The translations under genes were made by a program, and so were the position numbers. A model generated the notes under the pieces. That model ran no database searches. It was not told where the DNA came from and worked only from the letters and a program-made list of their open reading frames with translations. Positions 21,790 through 35,195 of a stretch of 64,000 nucleotides of DNA are shown here, one piece after another. Numbering within the stretch: the first letter of the stretch is position 1; the number at the start of each line of letters is the position of its first letter. This stretch comes from Luidia sarsii (Eukaryota > Echinodermata > Asteroidea > Paxillosida > Luidiidae): assembly GCA_949987565.1 (NCBI GenBank), contig OX465109.1:18272415-18336414 (forward strand), in the 5' to 3' direction.

Positions 21790-22134
21790 AAACTGCTAAA
21801 TAGACGAAGAACAAACTCAACGCGTTGGGCAAGCACTAACTGCTAAATAGATGAAGAACAAACTCAACGCGTTGGGCAAGCACTGTGTAACTGCCAAATA
21901 GATGAAGAACAAACTCAACGCGTTGGGCAAGCACTAACTACTAAATAGATGAAGAACAAAGTCAACAAACTCAACGTGTTGGGCAAGCACTAACTACTAA
22001 ATACAGTAGATGAAGAACAAACTCAACGCGTTATGCAAGCACTAACTGCTAAATAGATGAAGAACAAACTCAACGCGTTAGGCAAGCACTAACTACTAAA
22101 TAGATGAAGAACAAATCAACGCGTTGGGCAAGCA

Positions 22135-22462
22135 GGATCTGCCAGACGAAGAGCTACACTGTGTAACTGAATACGTTGGGACTTGACGTCATGCATGGAG
22201 TGCCTGGCTTATATCCACACTCACAACCCAGGAGGTCAATCCTTGCCACCAGTGAGTTGACCTTTGACACTGACCTCGTTGCAGATGGATGGCAGGATGC
22301 GCTCATCGTAGTCGGTTCCAAACTGTCAGAGGATTTAGGGAAGGCTCGTCTCCATGTTCACGGTCAAAAGATCTGCAAGGCAACATGGATAGAATAAGCA
22401 CAGTCACTTTTCTGCCTGAAAGATTATAGCCGTGAAGAAGCACTGCACGTGTCAAGGTCTAT
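22135..22462 (+). repeat. Core, class L0
   Basis: Frame 22176-22397 intact; partner of 10662. Confidence 0.9.
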
Positions 22463-23221
22463 AAACTGCTAAATAGACGAAGAACAAACTCAACGCGTTA
22501 GGCAAGCACTAACTACTAAATAGACGAAGAACAAACTCAACACGTTGGGCAAGCACTAACTACTAAATAGATGAAGAACAAACTCAACGCGTTGGGCAAG
22601 CACTAACTACTAAATAGATGAAGAACAAAGTGAACAAACTCAACGTGTTGGGCAAGCACTAACTACTAAATAGATGAAGAACAAACTCAACGCGTTAGGC
22701 AAGCACTAACTGCTAAATAGATGAAGAACAAACTCAACGCGTTGGGCAAGCACTAACTACTAAATAGATGAAGAACAAACTCAACGCGTTGGGCAAGCAC
22801 TAACTACTAAATAGATGAAGAACAAACTCAACGCGTTGGGCAAGCACTAACTACTAAATAGATGAAGAACAAACTCAACGCGTTAGGCAAGCACTAACTA
22901 CTAAATAGATGAAGAACAAACTCAACGTGTTAGGCAAGCACTAACTACTAAATAGATGAAGAACAAACTCAACGCGTTAGGCAAGCACTAACTGCTAAAA
23001 AGATGAAGAACAAACTCAACGTGTTAGGCAAGCACTAACTACTAAATAGAGGAAGAACAAACTCAACGCGTTAGGCAAGCACTAACTACTAAATAGATGA
23101 AGAACAAACTCAACGCGTTAGGCAAGCACTAAGTGCTAAATAGATGAAGAACAAACTCAACGTGTTAGGCAAGCACTAACAACTAAATAGATGAAGAACA
23201 AATCAACGCGTTGGGCAAGCA

Positions 23222-23549
23222 GGATTTGCCAGACGAAGAGCTACACTGTGTAACTGAATACGTTGGGACTTGATGTCATGCATGGAGTGCCTGGCTTATA
23301 TCCACACTCACAACCCAGGAGGTCAATCCTTGCCACCAGTGAGTTGACCTTTGACACTGACCTTGTTGCAGATGGATGGCAGGATGCGCTCATCGTAGTC
23401 GGTTCCAAACTGTCAGAGGATTTAGGGAAGGCTCGTCTCCATGTTCACGGTCAAAAGATCTGCAAGGCAACATGGATAGAATAAGCACAGTCACTTTTCT
23501 GCCTGCAAGATTATAGCCGTGAAGAAGCACTGCACGTGTCATGGTCTAT
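23222..23549 (+). repeat. Core, class T, CRE-like site altered
   Basis: Frame 23263-23484 intact. TGATGTCA replaces TGACGTCA (CpG to TpG, silent in the frame). Partner of 11655, displaced by an extra 94 bp. Confidence 0.9.
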
Positions 23550-24509
23550 AAACTGCTAAATAGACAAAGAACAAACTCAACGCGTTGGGCAAGCACTAAC
23601 TGCTAAATAGATGAAGAACAAACTCAACGCGTAGGGCAAGCACTGTGTAACTGCTAAATAGATGAAGAACAAACTCAACGCGTTGGGCAAGCACTAACTA
23701 CTAAATAGATGAAGAACAAAGTGAACAAACTCAACGTGTTGGGCAAGCACTAACTACTAAATAGATGAAGAACAAACTCAACGCGTTAGGCAAGCACTAA
23801 CTGCTAAATAGATGAAGAACAAACTCAACGCGTTGGGCAAGCACTAACTACTAAATAGATGAAGAACAAACTCAACGCGTTAGGCAAGCACCAACTACTA
23901 AATAGATGAAGAACAAACTCAACGCGTTAGGCAAGCACTAACTGCTAAATAGATGAAGAACAAACTCAACGCGTTCGGCAAGCACTAACTACTAAATAGA
24001 CGAAGAACAAACTCAACGCGTTGGGCAAGCACTAACTACTAAATAGATGAAGAAGAAACTAAACGCGTTGGGCAAGCACTAACTACTAAATAGATGAAGA
24101 ACAAACTCAACGCGTTAGGCAAGCACTAACTACTAAATAGATGAAGAACAAACTCAACGCGTTGGGCAAGCACTAACTACTACATAGATGAAGAACAAAC
24201 TCAACGCGTTGGGCAAGCACTAACTACTAAATAGATGAAGAACAAACTCAACGCGTTAGGCAAGCACTAACTACTAAATAGATGAAGAACAAACTCAACG
24301 CGTTGGGCAAGCACTAACTACTAAATAGATGAAGAACAAAGTCAACAAACTCAACGTGTTGGGCAAGCACTAACTACTAAATAGATGAAGAACAAACTCA
24401 ACGCGTTAGGCAAGCACTAACTGCTAAATAGATGAAGAACAAACTCAACGCGTTAGGCAAGCACTAACTACTAAATAGATGAAGAACAAATCAACGCGTT
24501 GGGCAAGCA

Positions 24510-24837
24510 GGATCTGCCAGACGAAGAGCTACACTGTGTAACTGAATACGTTGGGACTTGACGTCATGCATGAAGTGCCTGGCTTATATCCACACTAACA
24601 ACCCAGGAGGTCAATCCTTGCCACCAGTGAGTTGACATTTGACACTGACCTTGTTGCAGATGGATGGCAGGATGCGCTTATCGTAGTCGGTTCCAAACTG
24701 TCAGAGGATTTAGGGAAGGCTCGTCTCCATGTTCACGGTCAAAAGATCTGCAAGGCAACATGGATAGAATAAGCAGAGTCACTTTTCTGCCTGCAATATT
24801 AAAGCCGTGAAGAAGCACTGCACGTGTCAAGGTCTAT
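24510..24837 (+). repeat. Core, class P (nonsense)
   Basis: TAA at codon 16 (24596-24598). Same GAAGTG and GACATTT changes as at 964 and 12943. Opens HOR-c. Confidence 0.9.
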
Positions 24838-25182
24838 AAACTGCTAAATAGACGAAGAACAAACTCAACGCGTTGGGCAAGCACTAACTGCTAAATAGAT
24901 GAAGAACAAACTCAACGCGTTGGGCAAGCACTGTGTAACTGCCAAATAGATGAAAAACAAACTCAACGCGTTGGGCAAGCACTAACTACTAAATAGATGA
25001 AGAACAAAGTCAACAAACTCAACGTGTTGAGCAAGCACTAACTACTAAATACAGTAGATGAAGAACAAACTCAACGCGTTATGCAAGCACTAACTGCTAA
25101 ATAGATGAAGAACAAACTCAACGCGTTAGGCAAGCACTAACTACTAAATAGATGAAGAACAAATCAACGCGTTGGGCAAGCA

Positions 25183-25510
25183 GGATCTGCCAGACGAAGA
25201 GCTACACTGTGTAACTGAATACGTTGGGACTTGACGTCATGCATGGAGTGCCTGGCTTATATCCACACTCACAACCCAGGAGGTCAATCCTTGCCACCAG
25301 TGAGTTGACCTTTGACACTGACCTCGTTGCAGATGGATGGCAGGATGCGCTCATCGTAGTCGGTTCCAAACTGTCAGAGGATTTAGGGAAGGCTCGTGTC
25401 CATGTTCACGGTCAAAAGATCTGCAAGGCAACATGGATAGAATAAGCAGAGTCACTTTTCTGCCTGAAAGATTATAGCTGTGAAGAAGCACTGCACGTGT
25501 CAAGGTCTAT
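25183..25510 (+). repeat. Core, class V
   Basis: Frame 25224-25445 intact, Val59; tail ATTATAGCTGTG as at 13616. Confidence 0.9.
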
Positions 25511-26898
25511 AAACTGCTAAATAGACGAAGAACAAACTCAACGCGTTGGGCAAGCACTAACTACTAAATAGACGAAGAACAAACTCAACACGTTGGGCAA
25601 GCACTAACTACTAAATAGATGAAGAACAAACTCAACGCGTTGGGCAAGCACTAACTACTAAATAGATGAAGAACAAAGTGAACAAACTCAACGTGTTGGG
25701 CAAGCACTAACTACTAAATAGATGAAGAACAAACTCAACGCGTTAGGCAAGCACTAACTGCTAAATAGATGAAGAACAAACTCAACGCGTTGGGCAAGCA
25801 CTAACTACTAAATAGATGAAGAACAAACTCAACGCGTTGGGCAAGCACTAACTACTAAATAGATGAAGAACAAACTCAACGCGTTGGGCAAGCACTAACT
25901 ACTAAATATATGAAGAACAAACTCAACGTGTTAGGCAAGCACTAACTACTAAATAGATGAAGAACAAACTCAACGCGTTAGGCAAGCACTAACTACTAAA
26001 TAGATGAAGAACAAACTCAACGCGTTAGGCAAGCACTAACTGCTAAATAGATGAAGAACAAACTCAACACGTTCGGCAAGCACTAACTACTAAATAGACG
26101 AAGAACAAACTCAACGCGCTGGGCAAGCACTAACTACTAAATAGATGAAGAAGAAACTCAACGCGTTTGGCAAGCACTAACTACTAAATAGATGAAGAAC
26201 AAACTCAACGCGTTAGGCAAGCACTAACTACTAAATAGATGAAGAACAAACTCAACGCGTTGGGCAAGCACTAACTACTAAATAGATGAAGAACAAACTC
26301 AACGCGTTAGGCAAGCACTAACTACTAAATAGATGAAGAACAAACTCAACGCGTTAGGCAAGCACTAACTGCTAAATAGATGAAGAACAAACTCAACGTG
26401 TTAGGCAAGCACTAACTACTAAATAGATGAAGAACAAACTCAACGCGTTAGGCAAGCACTAACTACTAAATAGATGAAGAACAAACTCAACGCGTTGGGC
26501 AAGCACTAACTACTAAATAGATGAAGAACAAACTCAACGCGTTAGGCAAGCACTAACTACTAAATAGACGAAGAACAAACTCAACGCGTTGGGCAAGCAC
26601 TAACTGCTAAATAGATGAAGAACAAACTCAACGCGTTGGGCAAGCACTGTGTAACTGCCAAATAGATGAAAAACAAACTCAACGCGTTGGGCAAGCACTA
26701 ACTACTAAATAGATGAAGAACAAAGTCAACAAACTCAACGTGTTGAGCAAGCACTAACTACTAAATACAGTAGATGAAGAACAAACTCAACGCGTTATGC
26801 AAGCACTAACTGCTAAATAGATGAAGAACAAACTCAACGCGTTAGGCAAGCACTAACTACTAAATAGATGAAGAACAAATCAACGCGTTGGGCAAGCA
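25511..26898 (+). repeat. 1,388-bp linker lacking an expected P core
   Basis: A V-type linker runs straight into the signature of the 345-bp P-to-V linker (from about 26,565) and ends at a V core. It looks like loss of one P core by recombination between 47-bp units. Confidence 0.75.
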
Positions 26899-27226
26899 GG
26901 ATCTGCCAGACGAAGAGCTACACTGTGTAACTGAATACGTTGGGACTTGACGTCATGCATGGAGTGCCTGGCTTATATCCACACTCACAACCCAGGAGGT
27001 CAATCCTTGCCACCAGTGAGTTGACCTTTGACACTGACCTCGTTGCAGATGGATGGCAGGATGCGCTCATCGTAGTCGGTTCTAAACTGTCAGAGGATTT
27101 AGGGAAGGCTCGTGTCCATGTTCACGGTCAAAAGATCTGCAAGGCAACATGGATAGAATAAGCAGAGTCACTTTTCTGCCTGAAAGATTATAGCTGTGAA
27201 GAAGCACTGCACGTGTCAAGGTCTAT
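26899..27226 (+). repeat. Core, class V
   Basis: Frame 26940-27161 intact, Val59. Private silent change GGTTCTAAA (others GGTTCCAAA). Tail ATTATAGCTGTG. Confidence 0.9.
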
Positions 27227-28173
27227 AAACTGCTAAATAGACGAAGAACAAACTCAACGCGTTGGGCAAGCACTAACTACTAAATAGACGAAGAACAAAC
27301 TCAACACGTTGGGCAAGCACTAACTACTAAATAGATGAAGAACAAACTCAACGCGTTGGGCAAGCACTAACTACTAAATAGATGAAGAACAAAGTGAACA
27401 AACTCAACGTGTTGGGCAAGCACTAACTACTAAATAGATGAAGAACAAACTCAACGCGTTAGGCAAGCACTAACTGCTAAATAGATGAAGAACAAACTCA
27501 ACGCGTTGGGCAAGCACTAACTACTAAATAGATGAAGAACAAACTCAACGCGTTGGGCAAGCACTAACTACTAAATAGATGAAGAACAAACTCAACGCGT
27601 TGGGCAAGCACTAACTACTAAATATATGAAGAACAAACTCAACGTGTTAGGCAAGCACTAACTACTAAATAGATGAAGAACAAACTCAACGCGTTAGGCA
27701 AGCACTAACTACTAAATAGATGAAGAACAAACTCAACGCGTTAGGCAAGCACTAACTGCTAAATAGATGAAGAACAAACTCAACACGTTCGGCAAGCACT
27801 AACTACTAAATAGACGAAGAACAAACTCAACGCGCTGGGCAAGCACTAACTATTAAATAGATGAAGAAGAAACTCAACGCGTTGGGCAAGCACTAACTAC
27901 TAAATAGATGAAGAACAAACTCAACGCGTTAGGCAAGCACTAACTACTAAATAGATGAAGAACAAACTCAACGCGTTGGGCAAGCACTAACTACTAAATA
28001 GATGAAGAACAAACTCAACGCGTTAGGCAAGCACTAACTACTAAATAGATGAAGAACAAACTCAACGCGTTAGGCAAGCACTAACTGCTAAATAGATGAA
28101 GAACAAACTCAACGTGTTAGGCAAGCACTAACTACTAAATAGATGAAGAACAAATCAACGCGTTGGGCAAGCA

Positions 28174-28501
28174 GGATTTGCCAGACGAAGAGCTACACTG
28201 TGTAACTGAATACGTTGGGACTTGACGTCATGCATGGAGTGCCTGGCTTATATCCACACTCACAACCCAGGAGGTCAATCCTTGCCACCAGTGAGTTGAC
28301 CTTTGACACTGACCTTGTTGCAGATGGATGGCAGGATGCGCTCATCGTAGTCGGTTCCAAACTGTCAGAGGGTTTAGGGAAGGCTCGTCTCCATGTTCAC
28401 GGTCAAAAGATCTGCAAGGCAACATGGATAGAATAAGCACAGTCACTTTTCTGCCTGCAAGATTATAGCCGTGAAGAAGCACTGCACGTGTCATGGTCTA
28501 T
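28174..28501 (+). repeat. Core, class T
   Basis: Frame 28215-28436 intact, Asp53 to Gly as at 2865, and the same GGATTTG start. Confidence 0.9.
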
Positions 28502-29167
28502 AAACTGCTAAATAGACAAAGAACAAACTCAACGCGTTGGGCAAGCACTAACTGCTAAATAGATGAAGAACAAACTCAACGCGTAGGGCAAGCACTGTGT
28601 AACTGCCAAATAGATGAAGAACAAACTCAACGCGTTGGGCAAGCACTAACTACTAAATAGATGAATAACAAACTCAACGCGTTGGGCAAGCACTAACTAC
28701 TAAATAGACGAAGAACAAACTCAACACGTTGGGCAAGCACTAACTTCTAAATAGATGAAGAACAAACTCAACGCGTTGGGCAAGCAATAACTACTAAATA
28801 GACGAAGAACAAACTCAACACGTTGGGCAAGCACTAACTACTAAATAGATGAAGAACAAACTCAACGCGTTGGGCAAGCACTAACTACTAAATAGATGAA
28901 GAACAAACTCAACGCGTTGGGCAAGCACTAACTACTAAATAGATGAAGAACAAACTCAACGCGTTGGGCAAGCACTAACTACTAAATAGATGAAGAAGAA
29001 ACTCAACGCGTCAGGCAAGCACTAACTACTAAATAGATGAAGAACAAACTCAACGCGTTAGGCAAGCACTAACTACTACATGTAAATAGATGAAGAACAA
29101 ACTCAACGCGTTGGGCAAGCACTAACTACTAAATAGATGAAGAACAAATCAACGCGTTGGGCAAGCA

Positions 29168-29495
29168 GGAGTTGCCAGACGAAGAGCTACACTGTGTAAC
29201 TGAATACGTTGGGACTTGACGTCATGCATGGAGTGCCTGGCTTATATCCACACTCACAACCCAGGAGGTCAATCCTTGCCACCAGTGAGTTGACCTTTGA
29301 CACTGACCTTGTTGCAGATGGATGGCAGGATGCGCTCATCGTAGTCGGTTCCAAACTGTCAGAGGATTTAGGGAAGGCTCGTCTCCATGTTCACGGTCAA
29401 AAGATCTGCAAGGCAACATGGATAGAATAAGCACAGTCACTTTTCTGCCTGCAAGATTATAGCCGTGAAGAAGCACTGCACGTGTCATGGTCTAT
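29168..29495 (+). repeat. Core, class T (GGAGTTG start)
   Basis: Frame 29209-29430 intact. Positional equivalent of 3859; the empty transposon target is 624 bp after its TTG. Confidence 0.9.
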
Positions 29496-29832
29496 AAACT
29501 GCTAAATAGACAAAGAACAAACTCAACGCGTTGGGCAAGCACTAACTGCTAAATAGATGAAGAACAAACTCAACGCGTAGGGCAAGCACTGTGTAACTGC
29601 CAAATAGATGAAGAACAAACTCAACGCGTTGGGCAAGCACTAACTACTAAATAGATGAATAACAAACTCAACGCGTTGGGCAAGCACTAACTACTAAATA
29701 GACGAAGAACAAACTCAACACGTTGGGCAAGCACTAACTTCTAAATAGATGAAGAACAAACTCAACGCGTTGGGCAAGCACTAACTACTAAATAGATGAA
29801 GAACAAACTCAACGCGTTGGGCAAGCACTAAC

Positions 29833-29834
29833 TA
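29833..29834. other. Empty transposon target site (TA)
   Basis: Lies 624 bp after the TTG of the T core at 29168, exactly as the TA before copy 1 lies 624 bp after TTG 3900. The unit is uninterrupted here, with a single TA. Confidence 0.85.
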
Positions 29835-30450
29835 CTAAATAGATGAAGAACAAACTCAACGCGTTAGGCAAGCACTAACTACTAAATAGATGAAGAACAA
29901 ACTCAACGCGTTGGGTAAGCACTAACTACTAAATAGATGAAAAACAAACTCAACGCGTTGGGCAAGCACTAACTACTAAATAGACGAAGAACAAACTCAA
30001 CACGTTGGGCAAGCACTAACTACTAAATAGATGAAGAACAAACTCAACGCGTTGGGCAAGCACTAACTACTAAATAGACGAAGAACAAACTCAAGTGTTG
30101 GGCAAGCACTAACTACTAAATAGATGAAGAACAAACTCTACGCATTAGGCAAGCACTAACTACTAAATAGATGAAGAACAAACTCAACGCGTTGGGCAAG
30201 CACTAACTACTAAATAGATGAAGAACAAACTCAACGCGTTGGGCAAGCACTTACTACTAAATAGATGAAGAACAAAGTCAACAAACTCAACGTGTTGGGC
30301 AAGCACTAACTACTAAATACAGTAGATGAAGAACAAACTCAACGCGTTATGCAAGCACTAACTGCTAAATAGATGAAGAACAAACTCAACGCGTTAGGCA
30401 AGCACTAACTACTAAATAGATGAAGAACAAATCAACGCGTTGGGCAAGCA

Positions 30451-30778
30451 GGATCTGCCAGACGAAGAGCTACACTGTGTAACTGAATACGTTGGGACTT
30501 GACGTCATGCATGGAGTGCCTGGCTTATATCCACACTCACAACCCAGGAGGTCAATCCTTGCCACCAGTGAGTTGACCTTTGACACTGACCTCGTTGCAG
30601 ATGGATGGCAGGATGCGCTCATCGTAGTCGGTTCCAAACTGTCAGAGGATTTAGGGAAGGCTCGTCTCCATGTTCACGGTCAAAAGATCTGCAAGGCAAC
30701 ATGGATAGAATAAGCAGAGTCACTTTTCTGCCTGAAAGATTATAGCCGTGAAGAAGCACTGCACGTGTCAAGGTCTAT
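30451..30778 (+). repeat. Core, class L1
   Basis: Frame 30492-30713 intact. L1 has GAAAGATTATAGCC and is followed by ACTGGTAAATAG in the first unit. Confidence 0.9.
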
Positions 30779-31214
30779 AAACTGGTAAATAGACGAAGAA
30801 CAAACTCAACGCGTTGGGCAAGCACTAACTACTAAATAGACGAAGAACAAACTCAACACGTTGGGCAAGCACTAACTACTAAATAGATGAAGAACAAACT
30901 CAACGCGTTAGGCAAGCACTAACTACTACATGTAAATAGATGAAGAACAAACTCAACGCGTTGGGCAAGCACTAACTACTAAATAGATGAAGAACAAACT
31001 CAACGCGTTGGGCAAGCACTAACTACTAAATAGATGAAGAACAAAGTCAACAAACTCAACGTGTTGGGCAAGCACTAACTACTAAATAGATGAAAGACAA
31101 ACTCAACGCGTTAGGCAAGCACTAACTGCTAAATAGATGAAGAACAAACTCAACGCGTTAGGCTAGCACTAACTACTAAATAGATGAAGAACAAATCAAC
31201 GCGTTGGGCAAGCA

Positions 31215-31542
31215 GGATCTGCCAGACGAAGAGCTACACTGTGTAACTGAATACGTTGGGACTTGACGTCATGCATGGAGTGCCTGGCTTATATCCACAC
31301 TCACAACCCAGGAGGTCAATCCTTGCCACCAGTGAGTTGACCTTTGACACTGACCTCGTTGCAGATGGATGGCAGGATGCGCTCATCGTAGTCGGTTCCA
31401 AACTGTCAGAGGATTTAGGGAAGGCTCGTCTCCATGTTCACGGTCAAAAGATCTGCAAGGCAACATGGATAGAATAAGCACATTCACTTTTCTGCCTGCA
31501 AGATTAAAGCCGTGAAGAAGCACTGCACGTGACAAGGTCTAT
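31215..31542 (+). repeat. Core, class L2
   Basis: Frame 31256-31477 intact. L2 has GCACATTC, AAGATTAAAGCC, CACGTGACAAGG, and then CTGCTTAATAG. Confidence 0.9.
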
Positions 31543-32634
31543 AAACTGCTTAATAGACGAAGAACAAACTCAACGCGTTGGGCAAGCACTAACTGCTAAA
31601 TAGATGAAGAACAAACTCAACGCGTTGGGCAAGCACTAACTACTAAATAGATGAAGAACAAACTCAACGCGTTGGGCAAGCACTAACTACTAAATAGATG
31701 AAGAACAAACTCAACGCGTTGGGCAAGCACTAACTACTAAATAGATGAAGAACAAACTCAACGCGTTAGGGAAGCACTAACTACTAAATAGATGAAGAAC
31801 AAACTCAACGCGTTAGGCAAGCACTAACTACTAAATAGATGAAGAACAAACTCAACGCGTTAGGCAAGCACTAACTGCTAAATAGATGAAGAACAAACTC
31901 AACGCGTTCGGCAAGCACTAACTACTAAATAGACGAAGAACAAACTCAACGCGTTGGGCAAGCACTAACTACTAAATAGATGAAGAAGAAACTCAACGCG
32001 TTGGGCAAGCACTAACTACTAAATAGATGAAGAACAAACTCAACGCGTTAGGCAAGCACTAACTACTAAATAGATGAAGAACAAACTCAACGCGTTGGGT
32101 AAGCACTAACTACTAAATAGATGAAAAACAAACTCAACGCGTTGGGCAAGCACTAACTACTAAATAGACGAAGAACAAACTCAACACGTTGGGCAAGCAC
32201 TAACTACTAAATAGATGAAGAACAAACTCAACGCGTTGGGCAAGCACTAACTACTAAATAGACGAAGAACAAACTCAAGTGTTGGGCAAGCACTAACTAC
32301 TAAATAGATGAAGAACAAACTCTACGCATTAGGCAAGCACTAACTACTAAATAGATGAAGAACAAACTCAACGCGTTGGGCAAGCACTAACTACTAAATA
32401 GATGAAGAACAAACTCAACGCGTTGGGCAAGCACTTACTACTAAATAGATGAAGAACAAAGTCAACAAACTCAACGTGTTGGGCAAGCACTAACTACTAA
32501 ATACAGTAGATGAAGAACAAACTCAACGCGTTATGCAAGCACTAACTGCTAAATAGATGAAGAACAAACTCAACGCGTTAGGCAAGCACTAACTACTAAA
32601 TAGATGAAGAACAAATCAACGCGTTGGGCAAGCA

Positions 32635-32962
32635 GGATCTGCCAGACGAAGAGCTACACTGTGTAACTGAATACGTTGGGACTTGACGTCATGCATGGAG
32701 TGCCTGGCTTATATCCACACTCACAACCCAGGAGGTCAATCCTTGCCACCAGTGAGTTGACCTTTGACACTGACCTCGTTGCAGATGGATGGCAGGATGC
32801 GCTCATCGTAGTCGGTTCCAAACTGTCAGAGGATTTAGGGAAGGCTCGTCTCCATGTTCACGGTCAAAAGATCTGCAAGGCAACATGGATAGAATAAGCA
32901 CAGTCACTTTTCTGCCTGAAAGATTATAGCCGTGAAGAAGCACTGCACGTGTCAAGGTCTAT
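32635..32962 (+). repeat. Core, class L1
   Basis: Frame 32676-32897 intact; GCACAGTC instead of GCAGAGTC after the stop. Confidence 0.9.
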
Positions 32963-33351
32963 AAACTGGTAAATAGACGAAGAACAAACTCAACGCGTTG
33001 GGCAAGCACTAACTACTAAATAGACGAAGAACAAACTCAACACGTTGGGCAAGCACTAACTACTAAATAGATGAAGAACAAACTCAACGCGTTAGGCAAG
33101 CACTAACTACTACATGTAAATAGATGAAGAACAAACTCAACGCGTTGGGCAAGCACTAACTACTAAATAGATGAAGAACAAACTCAACGCGTTGGGCAAG
33201 CACTAACTACTAAATAGATGAAGAACAAAGTCAACAAACTCAACGTGTTGGGCAAGCACTAACTGCTAAATAGATGAAGAACAAACTCAACGCGTTAGGC
33301 TAGCACTAACTACTAAATAGATGAAGAACAAATCAACGCGTTGGGCAAGCA

Positions 33352-33679
33352 GGATCTGCCAGACGAAGAGCTACACTGTGTAACTGAATACGTTGGGACT
33401 TGACGTCATGCATGGAGTGCCTGGCTTATATCCACACTCACAACCCAGGAGGTCAATCCTTGCCACCAGTGAGTTGACCTTTGACACTGACCTCGTTGCA
33501 GATGGATGGCAGGATGCGCTCATCGTAGTCGGTTCCAAACTGTCAGAGGATTTAGGGAAGGCTCGTCTCCATGTTCACGGTCAAAAGATCTGCAAGGCAA
33601 CATGGATAGAATAATGACATTCACTTTTCTGCCTGCAAGATTAAAGCCGTGAAGAAGCACTGCACGTGACAAGGTCTAT
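33352..33679 (+). repeat. Core, class L2 (TAATGA form)
   Basis: Frame 33393-33614 intact. TAATGACATTC after the frame, a form shared with 41368, 47404 and 56905. Confidence 0.9.
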
Positions 33680-34194
33680 AAACTGCTTAATAGACGAAGA
33701 ACAAACTCAACGCGTTGGGCAAGCACTAACTGCTAAATAGATGAAGAACAAACTCAACGCGTTGGGCAAGCACTAACTACTAAATAGATGAAGAACAAAC
33801 TCAACGCGTTGGGCAAGCACTAACTACTAAATAGATGAAGAACAAACTCAACGCGTTGGGCAAGCACTAACTACTAAATAGATGAAGAACAAACTCAACG
33901 CGTTAGGCAAGCACTAACTACTAAATAGATGAAGAACAAACTCAACGCGTTAGGCAAGCACTAACTACTAAATAGATGAAGAACAAACTCAACGCGTTAG
34001 GCAAGCACTAACTGCTAAATAGATGAAGAACAAACTCAACGCGTTCGGCAAGCACTAACTACTAAATAGATGAAGAACAAACTCAACGCGTTAGGCAAGC
34101 ACTAACTGCTAAATAGATGAAGAACAAACTCAACGCGTTAGGCAAGCACTAACTACTAAATAGATGAAGAACAAATCAACGCGTTGGGCAAGCA

Positions 34195-34522
34195 GGATCT
34201 GCCAGACGAAGAGCTACACTGTGTAACTGAATACGTTGGGACTTGACGTCATGCATGGAGTGCCTGGCTTATATCCACACTAACAACCCAGGAGGTCAAT
34301 CCTTGCCACCAGTGAGTTGACCTTTGACACTGACCTTGTTGCAGATGGATGGCAGGATGCGCTTATCGTAGTCGGTTCCAAACTGTCAGAGGATTTAGGG
34401 AAGGCTCGTCTCCATGTTCACGGTCAAAAGATCTGCAAGGCAACATGGATAGAATAAGCAGAGTCACTTTTCTGCCTGCAATATTAAAGCCGTGAAGAAG
34501 CACTGCACGTGTCAAGGTCTAT
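34195..34522 (+). repeat. Core, class P (nonsense, later form)
   Basis: TAA at codon 16 (34281-34283), but GGAGTG and GACCTTT as in ordinary cores. The stop is therefore shared by P cores that differ elsewhere. Confidence 0.9.
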
Positions 34523-34867
34523 AAACTGCTAAATAGACGAAGAACAAACTCAACGCGTTGGGCAAGCACTAACTGCTAAATAGATGAAGAACAAACTCAA
34601 CGCGTTGGGCAAGCAGTGTGTAACTGCCAAATAGATGAAGAACAAACTCAACGCGTTGGGCAAGCACTAACTACTAAATAGATGAAGAACAAAGTCAACA
34701 AACTCAACGTGTTGGGCAAGCACTAACTACTAAATACAGTAGATGAAGAACAAACTCAACGCGTTATGCAAGCACTAACTGCTAAATAGATGAAGAACAA
34801 ACTCAACGCGTTAGGCAAGCACTAACTACTAAATAGATGAAGAACAAATCAACGCGTTGGGCAAGCA

Positions 34868-35195
34868 GGATCTGCCAGACGAAGAGCTACACTGTGTAAC
34901 TGAATACGTTGGGACTTGACGTCATGCATGGAGTGCCTGGCTTATATCCACACTCACAACCCAGGAGGTCAATCCTTGCCACCAGTGAGTTGACCTTTGA
35001 CACTGACCTCGTTGCAGATGGATGGCAGGATGCGCTCATCGTAGTCGGTTCCAAACTGTCAGAGGATTTAGGGAAGGCTCGTGTCCATGTTCACGGTCAA
35101 AAGATCTGCAAGGCAACATGGATAGAATAAGCAGAGTCACTTTTCTGCCTGCAATATTAAAGCCGTGAAGAAGCACTGCACGTGTCATGGTCTAT
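34868..35195 (+). repeat. Core, class V with P/T-like tail (mosaic)
   Basis: Frame 34909-35130 intact, Val59. Tail AATATTAAAGCC as in P, then GTCATGG as in T. Confidence 0.9.

Larger units (their letters stand above)
12943..24509 (+). repeat. HOR-b (P V T [transposon] L0 delta T' L0 T)
   Basis: An 11,567-bp HOR, mostly a near-identical copy of HOR-a at an offset of 11,473 bp, then 11,567 bp after a gain of two 47-bp units. Linkers: 13271-13615, 13944-15331, 15660-15998 plus 19737-20353, 20682-20821, 21082-21461, 21790-22134, 22463-23221 (94 bp longer than its HOR-a partner) and 23550-24509. Confidence 0.85.
24510..34194 (+). repeat. HOR-c (P V V T T L1 L2 L1 L2)
   Basis: A 9,685-bp HOR without transposon. 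Linkers: 24838-25182, 25511-26898, 27227-28173, 28502-29167, 29496-30450, 30779-31214, 31543-32634, 32963-33351 (one unit shorter than the usual 436-bp L1-L2 linker) and 33680-34194 (about 620 bp shorter than the equivalent linker of HOR-d). The empty transposon target is at 29833-29834. Confidence 0.85.
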
